Origin: Eucommia ulmoides | Lineage: Eukaryota > Streptophyta > Magnoliopsida > Garryales > Eucommiaceae | Assembly (NCBI GenBank): GCA_016647705.1 | Contig: CM028325.1 | Location: forward strand, 25,964,474-26,028,473 | Reading direction: 5' to 3' | DNA: 64,000 nucleotides | Part shown: positions 47,007 to 58,889 of the stretch, piece by piece | How the letters are laid out: each line of letters begins with the position of its first letter | Position numbering within the stretch: position 1 is the first letter of the stretch | Notes under the pieces: model-generated | Databases searched by the model: none | Told to the model about the DNA's origin: nothing | What the model saw: the letters and a program-made list of their open reading frames with translations, nothing else | Program-made: the position numbers and the translations under genes

Positions 47007-49028
47007 TATTGGTCCAGTGGAATACCCAAGAAGATGGGTGAATTGGATAATTTAAAAATTATCAGAATAAAACTTGAATAAATCAAATAATTAATTTTAA
47101 TCCTAAATTAATTATTATCTTTATATCGCAGCGGAATTAAATAATTAACTAGGTGCACATCCAAACAGCAAAAATAGCAAAGTAAATATTACAGCACACC
47201 AAGATATATCCTGGTTCATCAAGTTACTCTTGACTAGTACAGTCCTTCAATCTCATAATCAACCTTTACAATATCATTTTTTCAGGTTAAGGAAGAACTT
47301 CTACTTTTTACTAGCTAAAGAATAACCTAATTCTTTTTAACATTAAGGCCAAAGAATCTAAACCTCAACAATCACTCCAAATATCTTTTTACCCAGTAAG
47401 GATTGAACTGTTACAAATTTCATTCAAAACGCAATTCTATCTAGGAATAATCACTACCTTAATCTTTTTACCAGAAGAGACTGAAAACCAACTACCCCTA
47501 ATTAAATACCTCCAATGGTATTTAACCCGTCACACTACTCACCAATATAAATTGATAAGTAAAACATCTCACTCAGAGCTTCTATTACCCCAGATAAATA
47601 ATAACTCAATTAATATCCCAACTAGTGATAGAAAAACATGAGATAGAAAATCTTATTTTAACTAGATATGGGTAGCAAATATTTGCACACGTAATCAGAT
47701 TCAATAAATTGTTTGTAAAATATTTTTTTTCAATAAAAAATAGAAACAATTTCTAAGATCAATTTCCAAAATATAAACAAGTAATGCAATAATAGAATAT
47801 AATTGGAAAGATCTCGCCCAGAATCCACATAAAGAATAAATAAATCGATGTAACTTCAAATCCGGTAGCAGCAAAGATTAATCGCAATTGATTCTCAAGA
47901 TCACTCTTAAAATAGTTCACAAACTCTTAGAAAGATAACTCTCAAAAAAGCTCACTCTTATGATATAATATGATTTCTCTTGCTCTTTCATATAAGAAAT
48001 TTGCAGGTCTATTTAAGGAAGAATGAAAACAACCTTCTAACGACTAGTTCACATGTATCATAACAATTAATAGCACTTATAGACCCTTTATATCATAATG
48101 ACTTCATTTTGGTTCAATTCACTTAATGACATCTTTCAAATATTTTAATTAAATTCCCCAAATATTTCTCAAACTCAATTAGATAAAATAGAAACAATTT
48201 TACGTACCAATTTGAGAAACATTAAAAATTAATGAACCAAATCAATAGGATTTATATTTCAGGTGAAGCATACCTTAAATACAAAAATATCCCCAAAATC
48301 TATCTCCAATCCTAACTAAAAATGGCTATTTTTAGATATAATCTCAGAATAAACAGTTTCCTGAAACAACGCGTCTAGTCGACCGACCAGTCGACTGGTA
48401 AATTCAGGTTGTAGCCAAGGGCGTTCAACAGTCGACTTGTCTGTCAACTTGTAGATTCAGATAGTTCGTTTTTCCTTCACCGGTCGACTTAAAGATATAG
48501 ATAGTTTAGCTCCTCTTGGCCGGTCGACTTGCTTAACGACTTAAAGATAAAAGGAGTTACAGCTGCTTGATCTGGTCGACTTATCAGTCGACTTACATCT
48601 TCTGAATCTCTATTCTGAACTTCTTTTTAACTTATTCGTTTTTACGTTTTCACCGCTTTAACCATTTTCTTTTCTAAATAAGTTTCACTAATCTTTTTAT
48701 ATTCCATTTTAGTTATTTAAGCATATTTATTTTCAAATCACATATTGGAGAAAATAATGGCATTTAATCAAAACACACAAAAATAATAAATACTTTTTAT
48801 GTTGTGTGTGTGTTTCTAATTGGGATATTAAAAGTTAACATTTACCTGGGTTGTTTTTATTAATTTCTTCAAACTCTTAATTCTTCAATATCTTCAACAT
48901 CATCGTTTAGCATCCATTTAATTTGCATCTTCATCACTGGAATTTTAAATCACTAAAATACTCAATTAAAACATTAGTTCCACCAAAATATCAATACTTA
49001 ATTACTCATCAAAATCTTAGGATCAACA
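47007..49028 (-). repeat. E2 5' LTR
   Basis: 2.0 kb copy of 40197-42311. It holds the perfect 14-bp palindrome ACCAG-TCGA-CTGGT at 48386-48399 within an array at 48360-48600. Confidence 0.86.
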
Positions 49029-49033
49029 ACCTC

Positions 49034-49184
49034 CATCTTTAGGTGTCAAAGATGTAAATTTTGATTTATCTACCTTTATGTGCCGAGAACAACCACTATC
49101 CAAGAACCATTTGTCCTTACCTATCGATGCTTTCAAAATAACCTGCAAGGAGCACATCAAATAGTTCCTAAGTGGTAACTAATC
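49034..49184 (-). pseudogene. E1 protease, broken
   Basis: Minus strand DKWFLDSGCSRHIK (about 49120-49079) is the SIRE protease start, lying directly upstream of the integrase part at 40206 once E2 is taken out. Confidence 0.78.
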
Positions 49185-51379
49185 TATTGGCCCAATGAGC
49201 TACCCAAAAAAAGGGTGAATTGGGTAGTATTAAAATTATCAAAGAAAGCACTTCAAAAATTCAAATAATTAATTTTATCCTAAATTAATTATTCTCTCTT
49301 TATATCGTAGCGGAAATATATTATCAACTAGGTGCACATCAATCAATAAAAATAAATAATGTAAAGATAGCAGCACACCAGAAATTTATATTGGTTCACT
49401 AAGCTACTCTTGGCTAATCCAGTCCTCCGAGCCCCACGAAGAGTCGCACCCACTAAACTCAAAATTTCTTTAAAGGTAGGAACCAAACTCTTAGAATGAT
49501 TCTTTTCACAAGCTTAGAATCAACCTTTACAAATTTCTTTTTCCAGACTCAGGGATAACATCTACTTTTTATAGGCTCAAGAATAAACTCTTCTTTTTTC
49601 AGGTTCAAGAATAACCTAATTGTATTACAGAAAGAATCATGACCTAATTCTTTTTATACCTTAGGCTCAAGAAGCAAAACCTCGCAATCACTCTAAGTAT
49701 CATTTTCCCAGGTAAGAATGGAACTTTTACAAATCACTCACTAATTCAATCAAGGAAAAATTAACACCTCAATCTCTTTATCCGAAGATATTAAAACCAA
49801 CTACCCTTTGATTAGATATTCCTAATAGTATCCAATCCGTCACTCAACTTACGAATGACAAATTGATAAGTGATTTTTCCACTTGGAGCTTCTACCACCC
49901 TAGATAAATTAGAACTCAATTAATTTCCCAACACTTGTGATAGAAAAGTGAGATTTTCAAAATCTGATTTTAAACAAAAATTGGGTAACACGTAATTGAG
50001 CACATTATCAAATTTCTCAAGAAATTGTTTCAAAAATATTTTTCAATAAAAAATCTGAAAAATAATTTCAAATATCAAATTCCAAATAATAAATAATATA
50101 ATCAAGCAACAATTAATAACAAGTAATTTGGAATGATCTCACCAGGATTCTACCGAATAAATAATGATTAGCAATACAACTTCAAATCGGTGATTAACAA
50201 TAATTTTCTTCAATATCTCAAGAATGATTTTCAAGACAATTCTTAGAAAACTCTCAGTATGATAACTCTTAGAAAGCACAAGAGCTGAATAGCTTAGAAT
50301 GATTTATCTCCCATCTCTCTTAGAAGTGAAAAACACAGGTCTATTTAAAAGAGAATAAAATAAGTTCTCCAATGGCTAGTGCCCACTTGTTATGACATTT
50401 AATTACTCTTATAGACCTCTTATATTATTATGACTCATCTCAGATATAATTCACTCAAAAATATCTTTTAAAACTTTTAATTAAATCCCTCAAACTTTTT
50501 CTCAAACTCAATTGAATAGAATTGAAAGAATTATACATACCAAATTGAGAAACATCAAAAATAATTGAACCATATCTATAGGGATATTTTAATATCATTT
50601 AATTAACTTAAAACATATTATATCCCTAATACATCTCGTGAATCTTAACCATAAAACAGCTAATAATGGCTATTATTCAAATCAGAATACGAAATCCCAC
50701 AAATCCTGAAACAGACTGATCAGTCGACCGACCAACACGAAGCTGTGGACCACTCGATTTAGGATGTAGCCAAGCCAAAAATTCATCGCTCATCGGTCAA
50801 CCTATCTGTTGACCTAGAGATTTAGAGAGTTTCACTTCTGGTCATAGGTCAACCTCCTTGTTAACTGATCAATTCATAGAGTTCACTATTTAAGCACAAG
50901 TCGACTTATCAGTCGACTGACTAATGTTGGAAAACTTCTCCAAATTTGATTTTAATTCATTTACTTCGAGGTTTTCAGCCCTTCAACCTATTTCTTTTTT
51001 TGGTTAGCTCCACTATATTCTTAAATTCCATTTTATTCGATTATCTTTACTGCTTTTTCAAGATCACATAGGAGCAAATAATTTCACTAATTAGGATCCT
51101 ATAAAAACACACATAAACTTTTAAAAAACTTTTTGTGTCGTATATGATCCTAATTGGGATATTAAGAGTTGAAATTTAACCTGAGCTAATTTCCCTATGT
51201 TTTTCAAATTCTTCAACCTCTTAATCCTTCATTATCTTTGTCATCATCTTTTAACATTCATTTATTACTTGTCATCATATCTTCATCATTGGAACTAATA
51301 AATTGAAGCACTCAATTAAACCATTAGTTCTACCAAAAACATCAACATTTAATTGTTCATCAAAATCTTAGGATCAACA
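49185..51379 (-). mobile_element. S3: solo SIRE-like LTR in E1
   Basis: 2195 bp; plus-strand ends TATTGGCCCAATGAGC and GGATCAACA. Target duplication TAATC (49180-49184) and CAATC (51380-51384), one base different. E1 sequence resumes on the right at the WVPKG linker, as in E2 at 45440. Array of GTCGAC/GTCAAC words at 50710-50930. Confidence 0.85.
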
Positions 51380-51384
51380 CAATC

Positions 51385-52917
51385 TATGGTGGTCCGATCT
51401 TGTTAGTCGGGACAATTTTAATTCCTTTTGGAACCCAAACTTGTCTGTAGTTAGATATTTTAGAAAAATATCTACGAATAGTATGCACCTACAACATTAC
51501 ATTTAAAGCATCTAACAAGATCTCTAGTTTCAGAAGAAAAAATATTATGAAAATATTTTTGTTTAAGATTTTTCTAAAATCCAATACCTACTTTATCAAA
51601 GATACCGTGTGAACTTCCCAAAAACATTTTCAAATTATTCTCATTACCGGTGAATTTGAGAACTATTGAATGTAATTCCGACATCTTGGATTTCAATTTA
51701 ATATTTTCAGATTCATAATCCATCACTTACTTGTTTAATGTATTAATTATATTTTGAATAGCATTAATTTTAGAACACTGGATTTTTATAATTATGAGTC
51801 GTTTTTGATAAATGTCAAATAAATCATCAAAAAGTAAAGGATAAGAAATAGAACATTTTGGTACCTCATCTCCAGTGGCCATTAAAGCAAGCATGGATAA
51901 TCCTTCACTTCCTGATTTTTTTGAACTACTCGATTCAGAATCATCTCAGGTAGCTTTTATTGACTTCTTCCTACTCTTCTTTCCTTTCTTCTTCTCTTTT
52001 ATTTTCTTCTATTTTTCCTTATCTTTCTTTGATTCGGGGCAATCGGTTTGGAAGTGTCCAGTTTTGTAACAGTTGTAACACTCCACATTTGTCATGTTGA
52101 AATTCGTCTTTCCCTGGAATGCTCGTTGAGTCATCCTTTTGAAATTCTTCATGAGAAGCGACATATCTTTTTCTTACTCACTGTCAAGACTCACATCATC
52201 ACTGTCATCATCTTCCTTCTTTTTCTGAGCTTTCAATGCCAATGACTTCTTTTTTATATTCCCTGTATCATCCTCATATCCTCGAATAGCTATCTTATGT
52301 GTCATTAGGTTTTCGATGAGGTCATCAATTTCATACTTTGCAAGATCTTTTGCTTCATCAATTGTAGTCACCTTCGACTCCCACACTTTGCTTAATGATC
52401 GCAAGATTTTTCGAACTTTATCCTCCGTAATGTAGGGTTTTCCGAGTTGATTCAGATGGTTGTAGATATTGTTAAATATAGTGTACATCTCTTGAATCGA
52501 TTATGCTTTACCCATTCTAAATAGTTCGAATTGATGTATTAAGGCATTGATGTTTAACTATTTCACCTAACTAGTCCCTTCGTGGGTGATTTGCAATTTG
52601 TCTTACGTTTCTTTTGCCGATGCACAACTTGAGACCTTGGAATATTCATTAGCATCTAAAGAACAAAAATAAAATATTAATAATTTGAGAGTTAATAGAA
52701 AGTTTTTGTTTGTCAGAAGTGGTCAGATGTTCCTTTTTCTTGGCAACTCTATTTTCCATAAGATCAAATAGACTATCCTCAATAGCTAGCCACGCATCAT
52801 AATTTGTGGCCTGAAGGAATGCAATCATTTTGTCCTTCTAGAATGTATAATTTTTACCTATAAATAAAGGTAGACAGTGCATAGACTGCCCCTCACCTAA
52901 TGTGCCTATCGGGTAGC
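51385..52917 (-). pseudogene. E1 gag, broken
   Basis: Same gag as E2. Zinc knuckle CYNCYKTGHFQTDC at about 52080-52036, UBN2-type part with EDKVRKILRSLSKVWESKVT (52430-52370), acidic stretch, and N-terminal part up to about 52900 (GQSMHCLPLF). It abuts the 5' LTR directly; the usual leader with a primer-binding site is not seen. Confidence 0.78.
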
Positions 52918-55289
52918 TTGGCCCAGTGAGCTACCCAAGACGAGGGTGAATTGGGTAGTTATAAAATTTTAAATAATTTAAAACACTTAATTAATCAAAT
53001 AATCAAGTTTATCTTAAATCAATTATTATCTTGTTTCGCAACAGATAAGTGTTCAAATCTAGGTGCACACCTAAATAACAAAATATAAATAAAGTAAATC
53101 AATGGAACACACCAAGATATATCTTGGTTCATCTAGCTAACCTTGGCTAATCCAGTCCCCTGAGTTCCATGAAGATTTACACCCACTAAAAATCCAAGAT
53201 TCCTTTAACTATAGAAACCAAACTCTCGCAACGATTTTTTTCACAGACTCAAAATCAACCTTTATAATTCCCTTTTCACAGGCTAAAGAAAAACCTTATC
53301 TTTTTGCAGACAAAAGACTAACCTAATTTTATTACAGGAAAAATCATAACATAATCTTTTTACCATGCTAAGAATCAAATATCACAAATAATCTAAGTAT
53401 CATTTTCACTGATAAGGATGGAATCGTTACAATTCACTCAAAAATGAACTCTATTTAGGAAGAATTCACACGTAATTTTTTTTCAAGGGAAAAGAATTAC
53501 CTAACTTTTTTATCCACTAGTCAAAGATCAAACTTCAATCTTTTTTCCAAAAATGATTGAAACCCAAGCTACCATTAGATACAATACCAACCGTATCCAA
53601 TCCGCACAAACTCACCAATTACAAAAACTCACTAAGTTTCTTTTCACTCGAAACTTCTACTACCTCAAACCAATTAAATTCAATTAATGTCCTAATAATT
53701 ACTAAGTGATAGAAATTAAGTGAAGAATTCAATATTTTATTATAATATGTGTGGGTAGAACAAAATAAAGCACGTAATCAAATAATTACAAAAATCATTT
53801 TAAGAAAACAAATTATGCTCTTAAAGTTCAAAAAAAAATTTAATACGACCTTATCAACCAAGAAAATATAGTAATATGATTTCACAATAAAGAATGATAG
53901 CTTGGAAATATCTCACCAGGAAAACACCGAAATATTGAAATCAGAATAGCAAGAAAGCACAAATCAGTGACGCCAACTCAATAGCGTTTTTTCTCAAGAA
54001 CTTCTCACACGATAATCTCTCAATATATCTCTCCAATGTATCTTAGAATAATAACTCTTAGAAAGCTCATGAACTTTTATAGTTCTTGATTGATGTGTTC
54101 TAATGATATGAAATTCGCAAGTTTATTTAAATTTATTTGAAACAACCCTTCTAACAGTTAATTTCCTCAGGATATGACATTTAAATACATCTATAGACCT
54201 CATATATCATAACCATTCATTACTGGTATAATTTACTCAAATATAAATTTTAAAACTTTCGATTAAATCCACAAATTATTTCTCAATTTCAAATCTCATA
54301 GATAGAAAGAATTAAATTAACGAAATTGAAAGACACTTCAATTTTATATATCATATCTATATGAATATCAAAATAAATGTGATATATCTTAAATATATTC
54401 AAATCCCAAGAATATCTTAATCAAATATACCAAAAACGGCCAGTTAACGGCTAGTATTTGAGTTGATCCTTAAAAATCTCGAAATTCTAATAAGACAGTC
54501 GGTTGACCGATCATCAGCCCATCGATTAACCGATTAATACAGATTGTTAAGCTTTTTTATCCCTTAAGGCATTCAATTGACTGACCCATCCTTGGTCAGT
54601 TGACCGATCAATGCAGGTTGTATTTCTAGGCCAATTTTAAGCCTTTGTCAGTTGACTGATCCCCTACGGTTAGTTGACCGATCTATACAAAGAGTTTTAC
54701 TTCGGGCAATCGGTTGACTGATCTCCCATGGTTGGTTGATCGATCGATTTAGAGACTTCTATATTTCTAGCCTTCACCCATCGGTTAACCGAACCTTCAC
54801 CCGTCGATAGATCGATTATTGCTGGAACACTCACTTTTCAAATTATTTCAACTCCAAACTTTATCGTTTTAATCCCATTAGCCAATTTATTTTCATGGTT
54901 AACTCAATTGACACTAATATTCAATTTTAAACACTAATCTTACTTAGGTCAATTTTCATTTTTCAATTTCACATTGGAGTAAATAATTAAACACCAATTA
55001 GGATCTTAATTTTATCAAATTAAACACACATAAATATAACTCATTAATTTGTATCATGTGTGATCCTAATCGGGATACATTAAAAGTAAAAGATATTTGA
55101 GTTGTTTTCACCTAATTTCTTTAGAATCTTCAATACTCTTCATCTCTTTAATGTCTATATCTGCATCTTAAATAATTACTTCATGATTTGATCTTTAATG
55201 GAACTTTTTATACTGAAACACTCAACAAACACATTAGTTCTACCAAAAATATCAACCTTTAATTGTCCATCAAAACATCGGGATCAACA
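52918..55289 (-). repeat. E1 5' LTR
   Basis: 2.37 kb. Plus-strand ends TTGGCCCAGTGAGC and GGGATCAACA. Array of GGTTGACCGATC-type words at about 54490-54810, a sequence variant differing from the GTCGAC form in E2. The right end lies next to an Athila-like polypurine tract of A1. Confidence 0.85.
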
Positions 55290-55499
55290 ATAAGTAATAC
55301 AATCATTTACCCCCCCCCAAACCTAAATCACGCAGTGTCCTCAATGAGAAAAATATGAAATTAATTGGTAAGGAAAGATATTACCTGGTGTAACTGATCT
55401 GTATAGTCTGACTAAATAATTGTAAACATGTATGTCACATCACTAAAGAAAAATCATAAAATTAAATATATAAAAGCAAAAACTAAAATCTAAAGCAAC

Positions 55500-56016
55500 A
55501 TTGGGTTGCCTCCTACTCAGCACTAAATTTTAACGTCTTTAGCCAGACGATGAGTGTTTTAACTCCAGTAGCTGTAGTGGAGTAGTCCACTCCTCATATT
55601 TTATTGAGTTACTCTCCAGTCGATGAGAAATTTGTCATAGGAGACAATAAAATTCCTCAACTTCTTTCCAGGATCAAATAACATTTCTTTTCTGTGGGTC
55701 TTACTTGGTAGTCTTTTTATTAAGACTCTAAATAGAAGTTGTGTGTAGTCAACGCATTGAATTGGACATGAATTATTTTGGGTTGACAATTGGTCCACTG
55801 CATCAAAAAGATATATTGTGATTTTGGGATGCGATAGTATAGGAATAATGGATGATTTAATCAAAGGAAGATTATCTAGATATATCACTGGTGGTTGGAT
55901 CTCATCTTCCTTATGATTTTCTACCCTAACCTATTGCATGTACGTATTTTTAGTTTCAAACTTCATCCACTCATCGTCACTTTCGTATATGACTATTTTC
56001 TTTGCCTTACTCAATG
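55500..56016 (-). pseudogene. A1 coding part, function not recognised
   Basis: A minus-strand frame of 95 codons (55888-55601) contains VDQLSTQNNSCPIQCVDYTQ and GKKLRNFIVSYDKFLIDW, and ends soon after in an RLAKDVK-type tail next to GGGTTGCCTCC on the plus strand (55503-55513), whose complement GGAGGCAACCC is a common end phrase of Athila-like coding regions. Which protein it was is not clear. Confidence 0.4.
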
Positions 56017-58104
56017 GTAATTGTTGATCCTAAGATTTTGATGAACAATTAAGTATTGATAGTTTGGTGGAACTAATATCTTAATTGACTGTTTCAGTGA
56101 TTTAAAGTTCCAGTAAGGAATGTGACAAATTAAATGGATGCTAAACGATGAAGTTGCAGATATTGAAGAATTAAGAGTTTAAAGAAATTAGGGAAAACAA
56201 CCCAGGTAAATCTTAACTCTTAATATCCCAATTAGAAACACACACATGGTACAAAATGTATTTTATTATTTATGTGTGTTTTGATTAAGTGAAATTATTT
56301 GCTCCTATATGATTTGAAAAGAAATAATTTTAAATGACTAAAATGGAATATAAGAATATTAGTGAAGCTAATTTAGATGAGAAAATGGTTAAAGAAGCGA
56401 AAACGTAAAAGAAAATAAGTTAAAAACATGTTCAAAGAAGAGATCCAGAAGACATCAGTCAACTCATAAGTCAACCAGACCAAGCAGCTGAAAGATCATG
56501 TATCTCTAAGTCGGCTGACAGATCGACTGGCCAAGAGGGCTGAACTCTCTGAATCTACATGTTGACCGACAGGTCGACCGGTGAAGGAAAAGCAAGCTCT
56601 CTAAATCTATAGGTCGACCGATAAACGCCTTGGCTACAACCTGAACCTACCAGTTGACTGGTCGGTCGACCAGACGCGTTGTTTCAGGATACTGTTCTAT
56701 CCGAGATTATATTCAAAAGTAGCCATTTTTTGTTGGGATTTGAGAGAGATTTCGGGGATATTTTCTATATTTAAGATATGGTTCACATATTAATTAAATT
56801 CTATTAATATGGTTCATTAAATGTTAATGTTTCTCAATTTGGTATTTTAAATTGATTCTATTCTAATTAATTGAGATTAAGAAATATTTGGGATTTTAAT
56901 TGAGAGATTTGAAAGCTATTTTTAAGTGAAATTGAACCTAAATAAAGTCATTATGATATAAGGAGTCTATAAATGTTATTAATTGTCATGACACATATAA
57001 ACTAACCATTAGAAGGCTGATTTCATATTCCTATATAAAGACCTATGAATTTCTTATATCATTAACGAGAGAGAATCAATCAATATGAAGAGAGTTGTTC
57101 TAAGAGTTATTATATTAAGATATTGTGATCTTTTCTGAGAGACGATCTTGAAGATCAATTGCTATTATTCTTTGTTATTACCAGATTTGAAGTTACATCG
57201 TTCTAATCATTCTTTCTATGGATTCCGGGTGAGATCTTTTTAATTATATTCTTTCATTACATTATTTGATTATTGTTGGGAAATTGATCTTAGAAATTAT
57301 TTCTGATTTTGAAGAAAATATTTTTACAAACAATTTCTTGAATCTGATTACGTGCTCCAATTTGCTACCCATATCTTAGTCAAAATCAATTTTTTCTATC
57401 TCACGTTTTTCTATTACTAAATTGGGATATTAATTGAGTTATTATTTATCTGGGGTGGTAGAAACTCTGAGTGAGATTTCTTGCTTATCATTTTTTGTGA
57501 GTAGTGTGACGGGTTAAATACTGTTGGGGGCATTTTATCAAGGGTAGCTGAGTTTCAGTCTCTTTCTGTAAAGAGATTGAGGTAGTGATTCTTCTTGGAT
57601 AGAATTGCGATTTGAGTTATTTGTAAAGATTTCATCCTTACTTGGAAAAATGATAGTTGGAGTATTTTGTGAGGTTTTGATTCTTGAGCCTTAATGTTAA
57701 GAAGAATTATAGCCTGTAAAAAGTAGAGGTTCTTCCTTAGCTTGGGAAAAAGATATTGTAAAGGTTGATTCTGAACCTGTAAAAGAATCGATGTGAGGGT
57801 TTGGTTCCTACCTTTAAAGGGATCTTGATTTTAGTGGGTGCAACCTCCATAGAACTCGAGGGACTGGAGTAGCCAAGAGTAGCTTGATGAACCAGTATAA
57901 ATCTTTGGTGTGTTGCTATATTTACTTTATTATTTTTGCTATTTGGGTGTGCACTTAGTTGATTTTATTATTCCGTTGTGATATAAAGATAATAACTAAT
58001 TTAGGATTAAAATTAATTATTGGATTTATTGAATTTTATTCTGATAATTTTTTAATTACTCAATTCACCCCCTCTCTTGGGTATTCTACTCAGCTAACAG
58101 TGAT
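56017..58104 (+). mobile_element. S5: solo SIRE-like LTR (56022-58099) in A1
   Basis: TGTTGATCCTAAGATTTTG...TCAGCTAACA, 2078 bp, target duplication GTAAT (56017-56021) and GTGAT (58100-58104). TATA box TATATAAA at 57032-57039. Array at 56450-56690, including the palindrome CTGGTC-GGTC-GACCAG at 56658-56673. It splits the A1 coding region. Confidence 0.88.
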
Positions 58105-58790
58105 GGTTGAGCCAAACACGACTCAAGCTCAGGATCAAATCGTTGATATTCCTCACCAATTTCCTTACCTTCCTAATTATCAAACCCAAGATTACTCTTC
58201 GCATTTTCTTTTAAAAATTCAATGATTCGCGCTAACTTGGGCTTTATCCCAGTCTATCTCCCCATATTTCTCTTTCAAAGATTGAGCTCGCCTTTCTAAG
58301 ATTTGGTTTTGCCTTTTGTGAGATCTCGTCTTGCTTTACTAATGGCTGGTGGTTCTCTTCTAAGGTTTGGCATTGTTCTGCTAAGGCTTGGCAGCATTTT
58401 GCTAAGGATTTTTTCTCCTCCAATAGTTTTAGGATTTGTTGAATTATGGTGGGTTTAGCATTCCTAGCTTGTTGAGGAAACAATGGTTGGCTTTGGGATT
58501 GGTTATAGGATTGATCGTCAAAGTGTGTCCCTAAATGTTCACTATAATAATGTTGATTCCATCCATAATTGTTTAAATACTGATTATACTCAATCGATGA
58601 ATAGTATGGATCGAGATAAACACTATTATAGAAACATGTGAGGCTTGAAAATTTTTAACGACATTAATCGATGAGATGAGCAGGATTTTGACATATAGTA
58701 CATAGATATGGATCGAGTTGCGGCTTTGGAAATTCGAGTGTTCTAATTTCTCAATCAAAATGGTTAATCTCATTTATTCAGCATCTATTG
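58105..58790 (-). pseudogene. A1 gag-like region, broken
   Basis: On the minus strand a possible zinc knuckle (CTICQNPAHL-type, around 58700) is followed by a Tyr/Asn/Gln-rich part (NNYGWNQHYYSEH, SYNQSQSQPLF) and a coiled-coil-like helix LLEEKKSLAKCCQALAEQCQ (about 58430-58370). This layout resembles the C-terminal half of gypsy gag, but the assignment is weak. Confidence 0.4.
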
Positions 58791-58889
58791 TCCTTAGTCC
58801 AATTTTTTTTTTTTTTTTTTTTTATGCAATTAAAATCAAAATTATATAAACAAAAGAGGATAGTGGCTCAGCCTGCCGATTCTCAATAG

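Larger units (their letters stand above)
40197..49028 (-). mobile_element. E2: gag-carrying SIRE-like copia element without visible RT/integrase, broken, nested in E1
   Basis: LTRs 47007-49028 (5', minus orientation) and 40197-42311 (3') flank gag (about 46990-45800) and part of the protease (45350-45140). Integrase, RT and RNase H are not seen, and only about 1.3 kb of internal sequence without motifs remains between protease and 3' LTR, apart from the guest S2. Target duplications are ACCTT (40192-40196) and ACCTC (49029-49033). E1 coding resumes cleanly on both sides, which fixes the insertion. The LTRs differ by about 7-8% by eye. Without S2 it is about 6.7 kb. Broken or non-autonomous. 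Confidence 0.83.
34701..55289 (-). mobile_element. E1: Ty1/copia SIRE-like retrotransposon, broken, holding E2 and S3
   Basis: On the minus strand: 5' LTR 52918-55289, gag, protease, integrase, RT, RNase H and 3' LTR 34701-36873. Guests E2 (40197-49028) and S3 (49185-51379) lie inside the protease and gag-protease parts. Without guests it is about 9.6 kb, normal for SIRE-type elements. The DGLKHNLLSISQL-type motif and gag zinc knuckle support SIRE. The LTRs differ at roughly 10-12% by eye over 500 bp, so E1 is older than E2. Right flank is A1; left end is lost in the S4 fusion. Broken. Confidence 0.82.
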
